Below, piece by piece: positions 46,819 through 57,510 of a stretch of 64,000 nt of DNA (its first letter is position 1; every line of letters starts with the position of its first letter). The stretch is from assembly GCF_001267175.1 (NCBI RefSeq), contig NZ_CP012358.1, positions 186,001-250,000 on the forward strand. Reading direction: 5' to 3'. Under the pieces are notes generated by a model. The model made no database searches. It saw only the letters and a list, made by a program, of their open reading frames with translations, and was not told where the DNA came from. Source of the stretch: Thiopseudomonas alkaliphila (GTDB taxonomy: Bacteria > Pseudomonadota > Gammaproteobacteria > Pseudomonadales > Pseudomonadaceae). A program made the translations under genes and the position numbers.

Positions 46819-46913
46819 TGCGACTCACCTTTTATGGATGGTTGTAGTTGTATTAGCTAAATGGAAAGACTAGCTAGCATGCTTGAGTGCTAGCTAGCCC
46901 TACAAGAGAGAGC

Positions 46914-47270
46914 TTATTGATGGCCGGTGACTTTTAGGCCATCGGCAGCGACATTAGTGACGCCTTTAATACCTTGGGCGCGCTCAATTGCAAGGTCGCG
47001 TTCAGCTGGCGTGTTAACGGTACCACTGAGAGATACCACACCATTGTTGGTTTCTACTTTAATATCAAGGCCGCTAATCGCGTGATCGGCTAAGAAAGTT
47101 GATTTTACTTTACTGGTAATCCAAGTATCTGAGCTGGCTTCTTTTACTTCAGAAGCGGCGTGACTAACTGAATCTTTAACAGAATTTTCAGCGAAAGCTT
47201 GTGACAAAGGTAAGCCAGCCAGTAGGGCGGTAGTCATAGCAACGCAGGCAAATTTGTTAGTGGTTTTCAT
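46914..47270 (-). CDS. BON domain periplasmic protein
   Basis: A 118-residue secreted protein: signal peptide (LLAGLPLSQAFAEN, cleavage near residue 27) and one BON domain (about 50-115) with DTWITSKVKSTFLADHAISG, NNGVVSLSGTVNT and AERDLAIERAQGIKGV. It resembles a single-domain OsmY, which binds membrane lipids and responds to osmotic stress. I chose the ATG at 47270 with GGAG 8 bases upstream. The following csbD gene may be co-regulated. Confidence 0.9.
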   Translation of the reverse strand: MKTTNKFACVAMTTALLAGLPLSQAFAENSVKDSVSHAASEVKEASSDTWITSKVKSTFLADHAISGLDIKVETNNGVVSLSGTVNTPAERDLAIERAQGIKGVTNVAADGLKVTGHQ

Positions 47271-47527
47271 AATGATTACTCCGTAATTTATTATCAGTCT
47301 CACATTGGAACCTAGGCTCAGGTTCTTGCAACGCTCGTAAAATCAGAGTGGAGTCACTAAAAAAATGTTCAGCTTTCCTGATAAACGGTCATAGATTGCT
47401 GTGGTAGGGATAGTGCGGCGAGGCTTACGCTAAAAGAGCAGAAGGGGAAAGCGGTTAGGGCTGAGAGGCTTGAAAAAAGGGTTGTCGCCTAGAGATTGGT
47501 TGGCCTCTAAGCGAGTCAAGGAGGGGC

Positions 47528-48277
47528 CTAGGCAAGCTTTTTTAATGTTTCGGCTGAAACTAGTTGGGCTGCTGCTTGATCCATGACCAGTAGAAAGTTG
47601 GGATGATTTTTTAGGCAAGAGGCTGGCATCGACTCACAAACTGCCGAGTTGAAAAAGTCTAAAACCGTATGTGCTTTATGGGCACCAGTGACTACTAAGA
47701 CAATCTGTTTGGCTTGCATAATGTCTTGAATGCCCATGGTAATGGCTTGGGTGGGAACTTCATCAAAGCTGTCAAAGAAGCGACCATTATCTAGGCGGGT
47801 TTGCTCAGATAATTCGACCACATGGGTTATAGAGTTAAAAGCGGTATGCGGCTCATTAAAACCAATATGACCATTGGAACCAACCCCTAGTAGCTGCAAG
47901 TCTAAACCACCATGGCTACGAATGGCTGCAGTGTAACGTCGGCATTCCTGCTCCAAGTCAGTAGCACAGCCATTGGGCAGGTTGATTGAGTCTGGGCACG
48001 ACGGCAGATGGGCAAATAAATGCTCTTGCATGTAGTGATAGTAACTTTGTGGGTGAGTACGACTTAAGCCAACATACTCATCTAAGTTAAAGGTGGTTAG
48101 CTGCTCAAGGGAGGTGTTGTGTTGCTTAATTAGCTCAATTAAATGCGCGTATACCGGCTCCATGGTGCCGCCAGTGGCTAAGCCTAATACGCCCGCAGGA
48201 CGCTGACTAATAAAATCCTGCAGCAAGTGGGCGGTGAATTGTGCGGCTTGCTCATGGGTGTTAAAAATGCGGTACAT
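47528..48277 (-). CDS. nagB: Glucosamine-6-phosphate deaminase (short NagB type)
   Basis: NagB converts glucosamine-6-phosphate to fructose-6-phosphate and ammonia. The 249-residue product has GLATGGTMEPVYAHL, TTFNLDEYVGL (catalytic aspartate) and LLGVGSNGHIGFNEP (catalytic histidine). It is of the shorter form without the allosteric C-terminus of E. coli NagB. I chose the ATG at 48277 because AGGAAG lies 5 bases upstream. No nagA is adjacent. The 250 bp downstream hold no convincing gene. Confidence 0.92.
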   Translation of the reverse strand: MYRIFNTHEQAAQFTAHLLQDFISQRPAGVLGLATGGTMEPVYAHLIELIKQHNTSLEQLTTFNLDEYVGLSRTHPQSYYHYMQEHLFAHLPSCPDSINLPNGCATDLEQECRRYTAAIRSHGGLDLQLLGVGSNGHIGFNEPHTAFNSITHVVELSEQTRLDNGRFFDSFDEVPTQAITMGIQDIMQAKQIVLVVTGAHKAHTVLDFFNSAVCESMPASCLKNHPNFLLVMDQAAAQLVSAETLKKLA

Positions 48278-48378
48278 ACGACTTCCTAATAATAGTGCTC
48301 TACCTTGAACAGGGCTGGCTGCAGCCCATAAATAGCTCTGCATTTTATGGGGGGAGCGGGGCTAAGTAAATAAAATCT

Positions 48379-49785
48379 TTAATGCCCAGCTAGCTCAGAG
48401 TAGGTGGCGTATAAATGGTGGTATGTGGCACGCTGTGCCACACGATATAAACGACTACCTAGTAACAAGCCAGAGCATGTGAGACCGATAATTAAACCTT
48501 GCCATAAGCCAGCAGGGCCTTGGGCTGGGCCCCAGTAATCAGTTAGACCTAAAATATAACCAATTGGTAAACCGATTCCCCAATAAGCAAATAAGGTAAA
48601 AATCATGGTTACTTTATTGTCTTGATAGCCCCGTAAAGCTCCGGCGGCGGTGACCTGAATCGCATCAGGAATTTGATAAATAGCAGCATAAATAATCAAG
48701 GAGGCAGCAATTGCTAGTACCTGGGCATCTTGGGTATAGATACCGGCAATCATAAAGCGACCAAAATACATCAAAGAGGCTGAGCCAATAGATAAACTAA
48801 AGGCGGTGATAAGTGCGACCTTTGCTGAGAAGCGTGCCCCTGTGCTTGAGTTAGCGCCTAAGGCTTGGCCCACACGCACGGTGGCGGCCATAGCTAAGGA
48901 GTAAGGCAGCATAAAGGTAATGGCACTAAAGTTCAGGGCGGTTTGATGGCCGGCAACGGTGTGGGCCCCTAGATTACCAATCAATAAAGCAATAATAGAA
49001 AAAATGCTGGCCTCAGCAAAGATCGCAATGCCAATTGGAATACCACGGAATAACAAACCTTTAATTCGTTTTTTATTAGGCCAATCAAAGCGTCCAATTA
49101 ACTTGCTGCGCTTGTAATAAGGTGCCCAGCGCACCCAAACAATTTGCGCTAGCATCATAAAGGCCATCACAATACCGGTAGCAACACCACACCCCACGCC
49201 ACCTAAGGCAGGTAAGCCAAACTTACCATTGATCAAAATGTAGTTTAAGGGAATATTTACGGCTAAACCCAGTAGAGCGATGACCATGCTAGGGCGGGTG
49301 CGGCCAAGGCCTTCACTGTAACAACGCAGGACTAAATAAATAGCAACAGCTGGAAAACCACAAGCTACTGCTCGTAGATAGCCCATGGAAAGAGTGATTA
49401 GCTCAGGATCCACTTCACGCCAAACCAAAATAGGCGTGGCATTCCATAGTAAAACACCAAATAGACAACCAAGGAATAAGCCAAGCCATAATGCTTGGCG
49501 CACCAGCATGCCGATTTTATGCTCGGTACCACCGCCAAAATGGCGGGAAACTTGAGCAGTGGTGGTGAGTAAAATTCCATTCATTAATAAGTACACGGGA
49601 ACCCAAATTGAGTTGCCGAGCGCTACAGCTGCTAAATCTACTGGACTGACTCGCCCAGCCATTACTGTATCGACAAACCCCATAGCAGTACTGGCTAATT
49701 GTGCAATAAAGATGGGAATAGCCAATTTGAGTAAGGCTTTCCATTCGGGGAAAAAAGCTAAAGTAGGGCGGGAAGTACTAGACAT
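48379..49785 (-). CDS. norM: MATE family efflux transporter NorM
   Basis: A 468-residue, twelve-helix MATE transporter. The N-terminal half begins ALLKLAIPIFIAQLASTAMGFVDTVMAGR, and the second half repeats the pattern with GIPIGIAIFAEASIFSI and TVAGHQTALNFSAITFM. Members export cationic drugs in exchange for Na+ or H+; P. aeruginosa PmpM is a close functional analogue. I use the ATG at 49785. It is divergent from rsmA, with about 185 bp between them, where I see only promoter-like AT-rich sequence. Confidence 0.92.
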   Translation of the reverse strand: MSSTSRPTLAFFPEWKALLKLAIPIFIAQLASTAMGFVDTVMAGRVSPVDLAAVALGNSIWVPVYLLMNGILLTTTAQVSRHFGGGTEHKIGMLVRQALWLGLFLGCLFGVLLWNATPILVWREVDPELITLSMGYLRAVACGFPAVAIYLVLRCYSEGLGRTRPSMVIALLGLAVNIPLNYILINGKFGLPALGGVGCGVATGIVMAFMMLAQIVWVRWAPYYKRSKLIGRFDWPNKKRIKGLLFRGIPIGIAIFAEASIFSIIALLIGNLGAHTVAGHQTALNFSAITFMLPYSLAMAATVRVGQALGANSSTGARFSAKVALITAFSLSIGSASLMYFGRFMIAGIYTQDAQVLAIAASLIIYAAIYQIPDAIQVTAAGALRGYQDNKVTMIFTLFAYWGIGLPIGYILGLTDYWGPAQGPAGLWQGLIIGLTCSGLLLGSRLYRVAQRATYHHLYATYSELAGH

Positions 49786-49970
49786 GTGTGACTCGATAGT
49801 TTTTAGCAAAGGTAGGGCAAAAGATTGCGCCGCTAGTCTATCTGAAAAAAAAGGATAAATTGAGCGTTAAGCGAAGCTTTGGCTGGTTTTTATACAATTC
49901 AACGCCATGAGAGTGCCCTATCACCTAGGCGAGCTGGTAAACTTAGGCAGTTAATTTGTGGAGTATGCCA

Positions 49971-50777
49971 ATGCCAGACCTGTATCAGCACCGAGCGCGT
50001 AAACGCTTTGGTCAAAACTTTTTACATGACCAAGGTGTCATCAGTCGAATCTTACGTGCGATCTATCCTAGTGCTGGGCAACATGTACTAGAAATTGGAC
50101 CAGGCCAAGGAGCGCTGACCGATGGTTTGCTAGCCAGTGGTGCTAAGTTAGATGTCATTGAGCTAGATAACGATTTAGTGCCTTTACTTAAGCTTAAATT
50201 TGGACTAAATCCGCAGTTTACTTTGCACCAGGGGGATGCACTGCGTTTTGACTTTCAGTCATTAGAGCCACAAGCCCATAGTCTGCGAGTAGTAGGTAAT
50301 TTACCCTATAATATTTCGACGCCGTTGATTTTTCACTTGTTGGCCAGCAGCCACTTAATTAAAGACATGCACTTTATGCTGCAAAAAGAAGTGGTCGAGC
50401 GCATGGCAGCAGAGCCTGGCAGTAGTCATTGGGGGCGCTTAACCATTATGGTGCAGTACTTTTGTCAGGTGGAACATTTATTTAATGTGGGGCCTGGCGC
50501 CTTTAGTCCAGCACCCAAGGTGGACTCAGCCATTGTGCGCTTAACACCTTATGCAGAACCGCCAATTAAAGCTAAAGATCATCGCAACTTAGAGATAGTG
50601 GTGCGCGAAGCCTTTAACCAGCGCCGCAAGACCTTGCGCAATACATTGAAAAAGTTGTTGTCTGAAGAGCAGATTGTAGCGGCAGCGGTAGATCCAACTT
50701 TGCGGCCGGAGCAGCTAGACTTGGCAGCATTTGTACGTTTAGCCGATGCCTTAACTGAGGCTCAGCTGGTCAGCTAG
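49971..50777 (+). CDS. rsmA: 16S rRNA dimethyladenosine transferase RsmA (KsgA)
   Basis: RsmA dimethylates A1518 and A1519 of 16S rRNA late in 30S assembly. The 268-residue protein has ARKRFGQNFLHD, SAM motif LEIGPGQGALTDGLL, the catalytic NLPYNISTPLIFHLL and VREAFNQRRKTLRNTL. The ATG at 49971 is chosen over ATG 49965 and TTG 49956 because GTGGAG is then 7 bases upstream. It leads rsmA-apaG-apaH-glpE as in Pseudomonas. Confidence 0.96.
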   Translation: MPDLYQHRARKRFGQNFLHDQGVISRILRAIYPSAGQHVLEIGPGQGALTDGLLASGAKLDVIELDNDLVPLLKLKFGLNPQFTLHQGDALRFDFQSLEPQAHSLRVVGNLPYNISTPLIFHLLASSHLIKDMHFMLQKEVVERMAAEPGSSHWGRLTIMVQYFCQVEHLFNVGPGAFSPAPKVDSAIVRLTPYAEPPIKAKDHRNLEIVVREAFNQRRKTLRNTLKKLLSEEQIVAAAVDPTLRPEQLDLAAFVRLADALTEAQLVS

Positions 50778-50840
50778 TGGTAAGAGGTTGGTCTATTATA
50801 AGAAAAGCCGCAGCTGCGGCCCTGATATTGAGGAGAGTGT

Positions 50841-51212
50841 ATGTCGTATAACATTGAAGTTGATGTGAAAACTCGTTATCTCCAGGAGCATTCGCAGCCT
50901 GAAGAAGAACGTTATGTGTTTGCTTACGATATAACTATTCGCAATCACGGTACGTTACCGGCGCAGTTATTGAGTCGGCATTGGATCATTACTGATGCTA
51001 ATGGCAAGGTGCAGGAAGTACGTGGTGAGGAGGTGGTAGGTGAGCAACCGATTATTTTGCCTAATGAGTCCTATCAGTACAGCAGTGGCACCATTATGCC
51101 CACTGAAGTCGGCAGTATGCAGGGTAGCTTTAGTATGGTGGCTGAGGATGGACATCTATTTGAAGCAGTGATTGATCCCTTTGGCATGGCGGTGCCTGGA
51201 GTGCTGCACTGA
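50841..51212 (+). CDS. apaG: ApaG family protein
   Basis: A 123-residue immunoglobulin-like beta protein of the ApaG/Co2+-Mg2+ efflux-associated family, with [44 protein letters not shown] in its core. The biochemical role is unclear. GAGGAG precedes the ATG. The stop overlaps the apaH start by one base (TGATG), implying coupled translation. Confidence 0.95.
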   Translation: MSYNIEVDVKTRYLQEHSQPEEERYVFAYDITIRNHGTLPAQLLSRHWIITDANGKVQEVRGEEVVGEQPIILPNESYQYSSGTIMPTEVGSMQGSFSMVAEDGHLFEAVIDPFGMAVPGVLH

Positions 51213-52045
51213 TGGCAACTTACGCCGTTGGCGATGTGCAAGGTTGCTTAACTCAATTGCAAGCGGTGCTAGCACAGGTGCAGTTTAATCCTCAGTATGA
51301 TCAGTTATGGCTGGTGGGGGATTTGGTTAATCGTGGACCTGACTCTTTAGCCACTTTGCGCTTTCTTTATCAAATGCAAGACTCAGTGGTCACCGTTTTA
51401 GGTAATCATGATCTGCATTTGCTGGCTGCCTGGCATGATCCAAGTCGGCTGAAACGTAAAGATACCCTATTAGAAGTGTTACAGGCGCCAGATTGCGATG
51501 AGCTGTTAGGGTGGTTAATTCAGCAGCCGCTGATGCATTATGATGCCCAACGCCAACTCACATTAGTGCATGCTGGGGTTGCACCAATGTGGAGTGTCAG
51601 CCAAGCACAAAGTTATGCCGAGGAAGTCCATCAGGTGCTGCGCGATCCTACAGTGCGCTCTGAGTTTTTTGCCCAGATGTATGGCAATACACCTGCAGTA
51701 TGGAGTGAGCATTTGCGGGGAATGGAGCGTTTGCGAGTCATTACTAACTATTTTACTCGTATGCGTTTTTGTAGCTTATCTGGTGAGTTGGACTTTTCTG
51801 CTAAAGAAACCCTCGAGCACGCACCAAAGAACTGTGTCCCTTGGTTTAAAGTGCCTGCTCGCGTCATGCAAGGCGAGCAGATTATCTTTGGACACTGGGC
51901 TGCTTTAGCAGGGCACTGTGATGAGCCCGGTTTGTACGCGTTAGATACGGGCTGTGTTTGGGGGGGCGCTATGAGTTTAATGAATATTGACAGTCACCAA
52001 ATTATTCGGCATGCCTGTCCAGCAGCTTTGCCCTTAGAGAATTAA
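51212..52045 (+). CDS. apaH: Diadenosine tetraphosphatase ApaH
   Basis: ApaH splits Ap4A symmetrically into two ADP and also removes Np4N caps from RNA. The 277 residues show the metallophosphatase motifs [17 protein letters not shown] and GNHDLHLL, then LVHAGV and GHWAA. It is coupled to apaG at its start and followed by glpE 3 bp later. Confidence 0.97.
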   Translation: MATYAVGDVQGCLTQLQAVLAQVQFNPQYDQLWLVGDLVNRGPDSLATLRFLYQMQDSVVTVLGNHDLHLLAAWHDPSRLKRKDTLLEVLQAPDCDELLGWLIQQPLMHYDAQRQLTLVHAGVAPMWSVSQAQSYAEEVHQVLRDPTVRSEFFAQMYGNTPAVWSEHLRGMERLRVITNYFTRMRFCSLSGELDFSAKETLEHAPKNCVPWFKVPARVMQGEQIIFGHWAALAGHCDEPGLYALDTGCVWGGAMSLMNIDSHQIIRHACPAALPLEN

Positions 52046-52048
52046 AAC

Positions 52049-52369
52049 ATGAGTTTTAAGCATATTGATGTATTGCACACTGCCGAACTGCAGCAGCAAG
52101 GTGCGGTATTAGTGGATATTCGTGATCCTGAAAGTTTTGCTGTGGCCCATGTGCCGGGAGCGATTCATCTAGATAATTACTCACTGGCTGAGTTTATTGC
52201 CCAAGCAGATCTAGATGCGCCCACCATTGTCATCTGCTATCACGGTCACTCCAGTCAAGGAGCTGCTCATTATCTATATCAGCAAGGCTTTGAACAGGTC
52301 TATAGCATGGATGGTGGTTTTGAGGCGTGGCGTATGCAATGGCCTGAGCAAGTTGTTCAAGGCAGTTAA
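52049..52369 (+). CDS. glpE: Thiosulfate sulfurtransferase GlpE (rhodanese)
   Basis: A 106-residue single-domain rhodanese that transfers sulfane sulfur from thiosulfate to cyanide or thioredoxin. [20 protein letters not shown] is the structural motif and [15 protein letters not shown] holds the active-site cysteine loop. It is the last gene of the rsmA operon. The 276 bp from here to cysB contain an inverted repeat (52565-52581) and AT-rich promoter sequence but no gene. Confidence 0.95.
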   Translation: MSFKHIDVLHTAELQQQGAVLVDIRDPESFAVAHVPGAIHLDNYSLAEFIAQADLDAPTIVICYHGHSSQGAAHYLYQQGFEQVYSMDGGFEAWRMQWPEQVVQGS

Positions 52370-52564
52370 TTCTAGATAAAGGCGTTCTAAGCCCTGTTTA
52401 ATTGTTCGACAATCGCTGTTTGTTTTGAATTTTTCTCGGTAAGCCCCTGTTAAATTGAGCGGTGAGAAAAGATTTCATTGAGAATAGCCAGTATTTAGCC
52501 TTCATATAGCTTTATTGAATATCAATATCTTTTTAAGTGATTAAATGGAATAACACTGTTGTAG

Positions 52565-52581
52565 TATAACTATGAGTTATA
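52565..52581. promoter_or_regulatory. Candidate LysR-type operator upstream of cysB
   Basis: A perfect inverted repeat TATAACT-ATG-AGTTATA lies 65 bp before the cysB ATG. It contains the T-N11-A pattern (52567 and 52579) recognised by LysR-family proteins, suggesting CysB autoregulation. Binding is inferred. Confidence 0.5.
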
Positions 52582-52594
52582 AGTTTGGCAGTAA

Positions 52595-53638
<1,044 letters not shown>

Positions 53639-53797
53639 TACGGGTAATTTGCTAGCGAGGGGACAATTTGTCTCGCTTGCTTTGCTGCATTTGCTGGCGC
53701 TTTATGGTAAATACCTACCCCAATTATTTTCTAACGGGTTACTCATCGTTAAACATGCTGTGAAAAGCAATAAAAATACTTAGGAGTGGGTTGTACC

Positions 53798-54661
53798 ATG
53801 AATGAATACCGCGAAACGCTTTACCCAACATACGGGCAGTTTTTCAAAGTGGACACTATGCTGCATGAAGTTAAAACTGAGCATCAGCACTTAGTCATTT
53901 TTGAAAACCAACAAATGGGACGGGTGATGGCATTAGATGGTGCTATCCAGACCACCGAAGCCGATGAGTTTGTCTATCATGAAATGATGGCCCATCAGCC
54001 AATTATGGCCCATGGCTTAGCGCGCCGAGTGCTGATTATTGGTGGTGGCGATGGCGGCATGCTGCGGGAAGTATGTCGTCACGATAGCGTTGACCATGTC
54101 ACCATGGTGGAGATTGACAATACCGTGGTGGAAATGTGCAAAACCTACCTGCCGAATCACTCTAAGGGCGCTTTTGATGACCCTCGGGTGAATTTAGTGA
54201 TTGCCGATGGTATGACGTTTTTAGCTAATTGCAGCGAAAAGTTTGATGTCATTATTAGCGATTGCCCAGACCCGATTGGACCTGCTGAAGTGTTGTTTTC
54301 GGAAAGCTTCTATCAGGCTTGTCACCGTTGCTTAAGTGATGATGGGATCTTTGTGGCGCAAAATGGCACGCCTTTTTTACAGTTAGACGAAGTCAAGAAA
54401 ACCGCAAAAAATATCAGCAGTTTATTTGCTGACTGGCATTTTTATCAGGCGGCAGTACCAACCTATATTGGTGGCACCATGACCTTTGCTTGGGCCAGTA
54501 AAAACAAAGCAGCACGTAATACCCCAATTGAGACCTTACGTCAGCGTTTCCAGGGCAGTGGTATCGTAACTCGTTACTACAATCCTGAAACTCACCAAGG
54601 CGCCTTTGCTTTACCGCAGTATGTGTTAAATGCTATTGGAAAGCCTAGTAACTGCGCCTAA
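53798..54661 (+). CDS. speE: Spermidine synthase
   Basis: SpeE transfers an aminopropyl group from decarboxylated SAM to putrescine, giving spermidine and methylthioadenosine. The 287-residue product contains [46 protein letters not shown] and FALPQYV near the C-terminus, and resembles E. coli SpeE along its length. The ATG at 53798 has GGAG 11 bases upstream. speD is not in the window. Spermidine export (mdtJI) and by-product removal (17821) are encoded nearby. Confidence 0.95.
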   Translation: MNEYRETLYPTYGQFFKVDTMLHEVKTEHQHLVIFENQQMGRVMALDGAIQTTEADEFVYHEMMAHQPIMAHGLARRVLIIGGGDGGMLREVCRHDSVDHVTMVEIDNTVVEMCKTYLPNHSKGAFDDPRVNLVIADGMTFLANCSEKFDVIISDCPDPIGPAEVLFSESFYQACHRCLSDDGIFVAQNGTPFLQLDEVKKTAKNISSLFADWHFYQAAVPTYIGGTMTFAWASKNKAARNTPIETLRQRFQGSGIVTRYYNPETHQGAFALPQYVLNAIGKPSNCA

Positions 54662-54679
54662 TCTAGATTAAGCAATTAG

Positions 54680-54708
54680 AAAACCCGACCTTAGGTCGGG
54701 TTTTTTTT
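54680..54708 (+). terminator. Intrinsic terminator after speE
   Basis: A perfect stem AAACCCGACC/GGTCGGGTTT with a TTA loop and at least eight T. It lies 19 bp after the speE stop and also borders the convergent lipoprotein gene. Confidence 0.93.
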
Positions 54709-54727
54709 GTGCGCTCAAAATGCTTGA

Positions 54728-54949
54728 TTAGAGCTTTTTAATACTGTGCACATCATCTTTATTGACTTGGTTTGGCTTGTCGTCTAGTTGCTTAAATTCA
54801 TAAAAGCCTGTTTTTTTATCGTAGCGTGGGGTGTCTTTGGTTTGCATCTCAGTACCATCTTTTAGCGTGATGGTTGAAGGGGATGAGCAGGCAGCTAAAG
54901 CCAGAAAAGAGGCAGCGAGCACAGCAGTTAAAGAAAGCTTGTTAGTCAT
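54728..54949 (-). CDS. YgdI/YgdR family lipoprotein
   Basis: A 73-residue lipoprotein with lipobox LAAC (cysteine near residue 20). A single small beta domain follows (STITLKDGTEMQTKDTPRYDKKTGFYEF...), typical of YgdI/YgdR/YcfJ-like SH3-type lipoproteins. The function is unknown. I use the ATG at 54949 with GGGGA 7 bases upstream. The longer frame would add 16 residues ahead of the signal peptide. Confidence 0.9.
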   Translation of the reverse strand: MTNKLSLTAVLAASFLALAACSSPSTITLKDGTEMQTKDTPRYDKKTGFYEFKQLDDKPNQVNKDDVHSIKKL

Positions 54950-55005
54950 AATAATTCCCCTAAATAAACAATAAAAATAAATAAAAAGAGTTATCAATAG
55001 ATGAA

Positions 55006-55042
55006 AAAAAACGGCTAAAGTTCATTACTTCAGCCGTTTTTC
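55006..55042 (-). terminator. Terminator after betT (bidirectional shape)
   Basis: AAACGGCT(G/T)AAGT and its complement form a hairpin with A-runs on one side and T-runs on the other in both directions. It lies 22 bp after the betT stop on the minus strand. Confidence 0.85.
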
Positions 55043-55063
55043 GTGTTTCATTAGCTACTTTGA

Positions 55064-57148
55064 TTAGCTATTGGAAGTTTCCGTTGTGGGAGAGCTTGAG
55101 TCCGTAAACTCTGGCGTAGTGAGCATTTCATCATGTTCCGCCATTTTCCACGGCAGAATTTCAGGTGATAAATGCCTAAAGTGCAGGTATTTCTCTAGCT
55201 GATCTAAAATATCAGTAATTAACGCCGCTTCTGGTACGCCATACACATCATAGGATTGTCCGCCGCGACGTAAAAAAACTTCAGCTTGATAGTACAGCTG
55301 TTCTTGACTGGTATCCTCTGGCAAGGTGGCATTGGCATAGGCAAACTCTGGTAATGGGTATTCACAGAGTCGTACATCGTAGATGAAATCAAGTTTTTCA
55401 CCTTTGCTGATTTCAATAAAAGCGCGGTGCGCTTCGGCATCATAGCTCACACTTGAAGGCCAGCCTTTTTTATTGAGGTCTTCGGAAATTTTTTGCATCG
55501 CAGTTAATACCGAGCCTTTAATGTAAGCGTCAACTTGCTGCAGGTTAGGAAAGCTGACAATACTCGACAGGCGGTTTTGCCACGAGACGCTGCTGGTAAA
55601 GCCTTGCTGAACACTGGGCTTTTGATGGCTAAGGCTGGTGGTGCGGTGCCCCTCAATGGTCAGTGCTCGCCACAGCCCAATGGCTGAGAGCATCATAATT
55701 AAGGTAAAGGGTAAAGCACTGATAACGCTCATGGTTTGCAGTGCTTTGAGTCCTCCTGCTAGCAGTAACACGCTGGCTAATACCCCTTGCATCACCGCCC
55801 AAAAGGCTTTCTGGAAGGTTGGGGTATGTAAGGCGCCACCTGAGGCTAAAGAATCAATTACTAAGGCTGCCGAGTCAGAAGAGGTGACAAAGAAAGTCAC
55901 AATTAAACACACGGCTAATAGTGAGGTAACTGAGGTAAGTGGCAGATGCTCAAATAATTTAAATAAGGCAATCGCATTATCATTTTGTACTTCGGTGATA
56001 AGTGCGGTGTAGCCTTGTTCCATAATTAAGTAAAGCGCGGTGTCGCCAAAAATTGAAAACCATAAAAACGTAACTGTGGTCGGGACGATCAGTACGCCAG
56101 CCACAAATTGGCGAATCGTGCGGCCGCGGCTAATTTTTGCAATAAACAGGCCAACAAAAGGCGCCCAAGCAATACTCCAACCAAAGACAAATAAAGTCCA
56201 GTTACCGATCCAGTCAGAACGTGAATAGGCCTGTAAGTTGAGGGTGCGCTCAATAATATTATTTAAGTAGCTACCGGTATTTTGCATCGCTGTTTCGAGG
56301 ATAAAAATACTTGGGCCAACAACAAAAACAAACACCATTAAGGTAATAGCAATCGCCATATTCAGCATGGATAAGCGTTTAACACCTTTATCCATTCCTG
56401 CGAGTACTGATAGCAACGCTAGGCCAGTAATCAGAGCAATAGCAGTAACTTGGAAGGTGGTACTGACCTCAACTGAAGGCCAAAGGTAATTAGCCCCGGC
56501 ATTAATTTGCGTCACCGAAATGCCTAGGGTGGTAGCCAGCCCCAACAGTGTGCCTAAGATGGCAACGGTATCTACCGTATGGCCGATAGGGCCGTAAATC
56601 TTTTTACCAATGAGTGGATACAGGGCCGAGCGCATAGAAAGCGGCAAACCGTGGCGAAAAGAAAAGTAGGCTAAGACTAAACCGACCAACCCATAAATCG
56701 CCCACAGATGAAAACCCCAGTGGAAAAAAGCAATTTGCATGGCTTGAGAAGCAGCATCGAGGGTTTCTGCTGCGCCTTCAGGCGGGGAGGCGTAGTGTAA
56801 AACCGGCTCGGCAACACCAAAGAATAGCAGTGCTACGCCGTAGCCTGCAGAAAACAGCATGGCAAACCAAGAAAGAAACGGATATTGCGGTTCGGCATGA
56901 TCAGGGCCTAATTTAATGTTCCCCCAGCTACTAAGGGCCACAATCACGATAAAGATTAAAAAGCTGGCTACGCCCAGCATGTAAAACCAACCAAAGGTTT
57001 GGGTGACATAGGCCAAAGCTTCAGAAAAAACTTGGCCGGCGAGTTCAGGATTACTAATGGTGCCTATGACAATTAACAGCAGCACTATCACTGCTGGAGC
57101 AAAGACCGGGAGTAAGACTACGGGTTTCCAAGACGATGATTTCGTCAT
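55064..57148 (-). CDS. betT: BCCT-family choline/betaine transporter (BetT type)
   Basis: A 694-residue transporter with twelve helices (about 15-510) and a large cytoplasmic C-terminal domain of about 180 residues, as in BetT-type high-affinity choline carriers. AFFHWGFHLWAIYGLVGLVLAYF is the BCCT signature, and FVFGWSIAWAPFVGLFIAKISRGRTIRQF follows. The C-terminal domain often carries osmotic regulation. AAGGA lies 6 bases before the ATG at 57148. Choline is the probable substrate, glycine betaine possible. No bet genes are adjacent. Confidence 0.9.
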   Translation of the reverse strand: MTKSSSWKPVVLLPVFAPAVIVLLLIVIGTISNPELAGQVFSEALAYVTQTFGWFYMLGVASFLIFIVIVALSSWGNIKLGPDHAEPQYPFLSWFAMLFSAGYGVALLFFGVAEPVLHYASPPEGAAETLDAASQAMQIAFFHWGFHLWAIYGLVGLVLAYFSFRHGLPLSMRSALYPLIGKKIYGPIGHTVDTVAILGTLLGLATTLGISVTQINAGANYLWPSVEVSTTFQVTAIALITGLALLSVLAGMDKGVKRLSMLNMAIAITLMVFVFVVGPSIFILETAMQNTGSYLNNIIERTLNLQAYSRSDWIGNWTLFVFGWSIAWAPFVGLFIAKISRGRTIRQFVAGVLIVPTTVTFLWFSIFGDTALYLIMEQGYTALITEVQNDNAIALFKLFEHLPLTSVTSLLAVCLIVTFFVTSSDSAALVIDSLASGGALHTPTFQKAFWAVMQGVLASVLLLAGGLKALQTMSVISALPFTLIMMLSAIGLWRALTIEGHRTTSLSHQKPSVQQGFTSSVSWQNRLSSIVSFPNLQQVDAYIKGSVLTAMQKISEDLNKKGWPSSVSYDAEAHRAFIEISKGEKLDFIYDVRLCEYPLPEFAYANATLPEDTSQEQLYYQAEVFLRRGGQSYDVYGVPEAALITDILDQLEKYLHFRHLSPEILPWKMAEHDEMLTTPEFTDSSSPTTETSNS

Positions 57149-57249
57149 ACCAGTTCCTTTATTTTTCAATAAGTTCGCGAGCTATCCTAGCCAAGTTTGG
57201 GGCAGAAGTTCAAAACTAATTGGCCTAAGCTTGGCTAACTTAGGATGAT

Positions 57250-57432
57250 TTAACTGGAAAAAGTAAAGCGTAACTCTGGATTGTTACACACAGGGCAGCA
57301 CAGTGGTAAGGGATTGGAGTCTTTAGCATTAGGCGGCAGTGGCAAGCTCTGTGACCACTGACAGCGCAGACAGTGATAATGAATGTGTGGCTCGGTAGGT
57401 GGTATCGAAGCAGTGGGCTTATCTGAGTTCAT
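57250..57432 (-). CDS. Small zinc-ribbon protein
   Basis: A 60-residue protein with two cysteine pairs, C21-x2-C24 (YHCLRCQW) and C46-x2-C49 (CCPVCNN), spaced like a zinc ribbon. A histidine-rich HIHYH precedes the first pair. I do not recognise the family. It lies 78 bp after holC on the same strand. The Shine-Dalgarno is weak. The paired cysteines and reasonable context make a real gene likely but not certain. Confidence 0.55.
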   Translation of the reverse strand: MNSDKPTASIPPTEPHIHYHCLRCQWSQSLPLPPNAKDSNPLPLCCPVCNNPELRFTFSS

Positions 57433-57510
57433 GGCAGGATCTAATGCAGTAAGTAAGGCATAGATGAACCCATAAACCCTAAAAAGTTTACTTGTATTTA
57501 GAACTTGGGC

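Noticed and set aside
47342..47618. Small minus-strand ORF downstream of nagB
   Set aside because: It overlaps the nagB 3' end in another frame and has no ribosome-binding site or recognisable motif.
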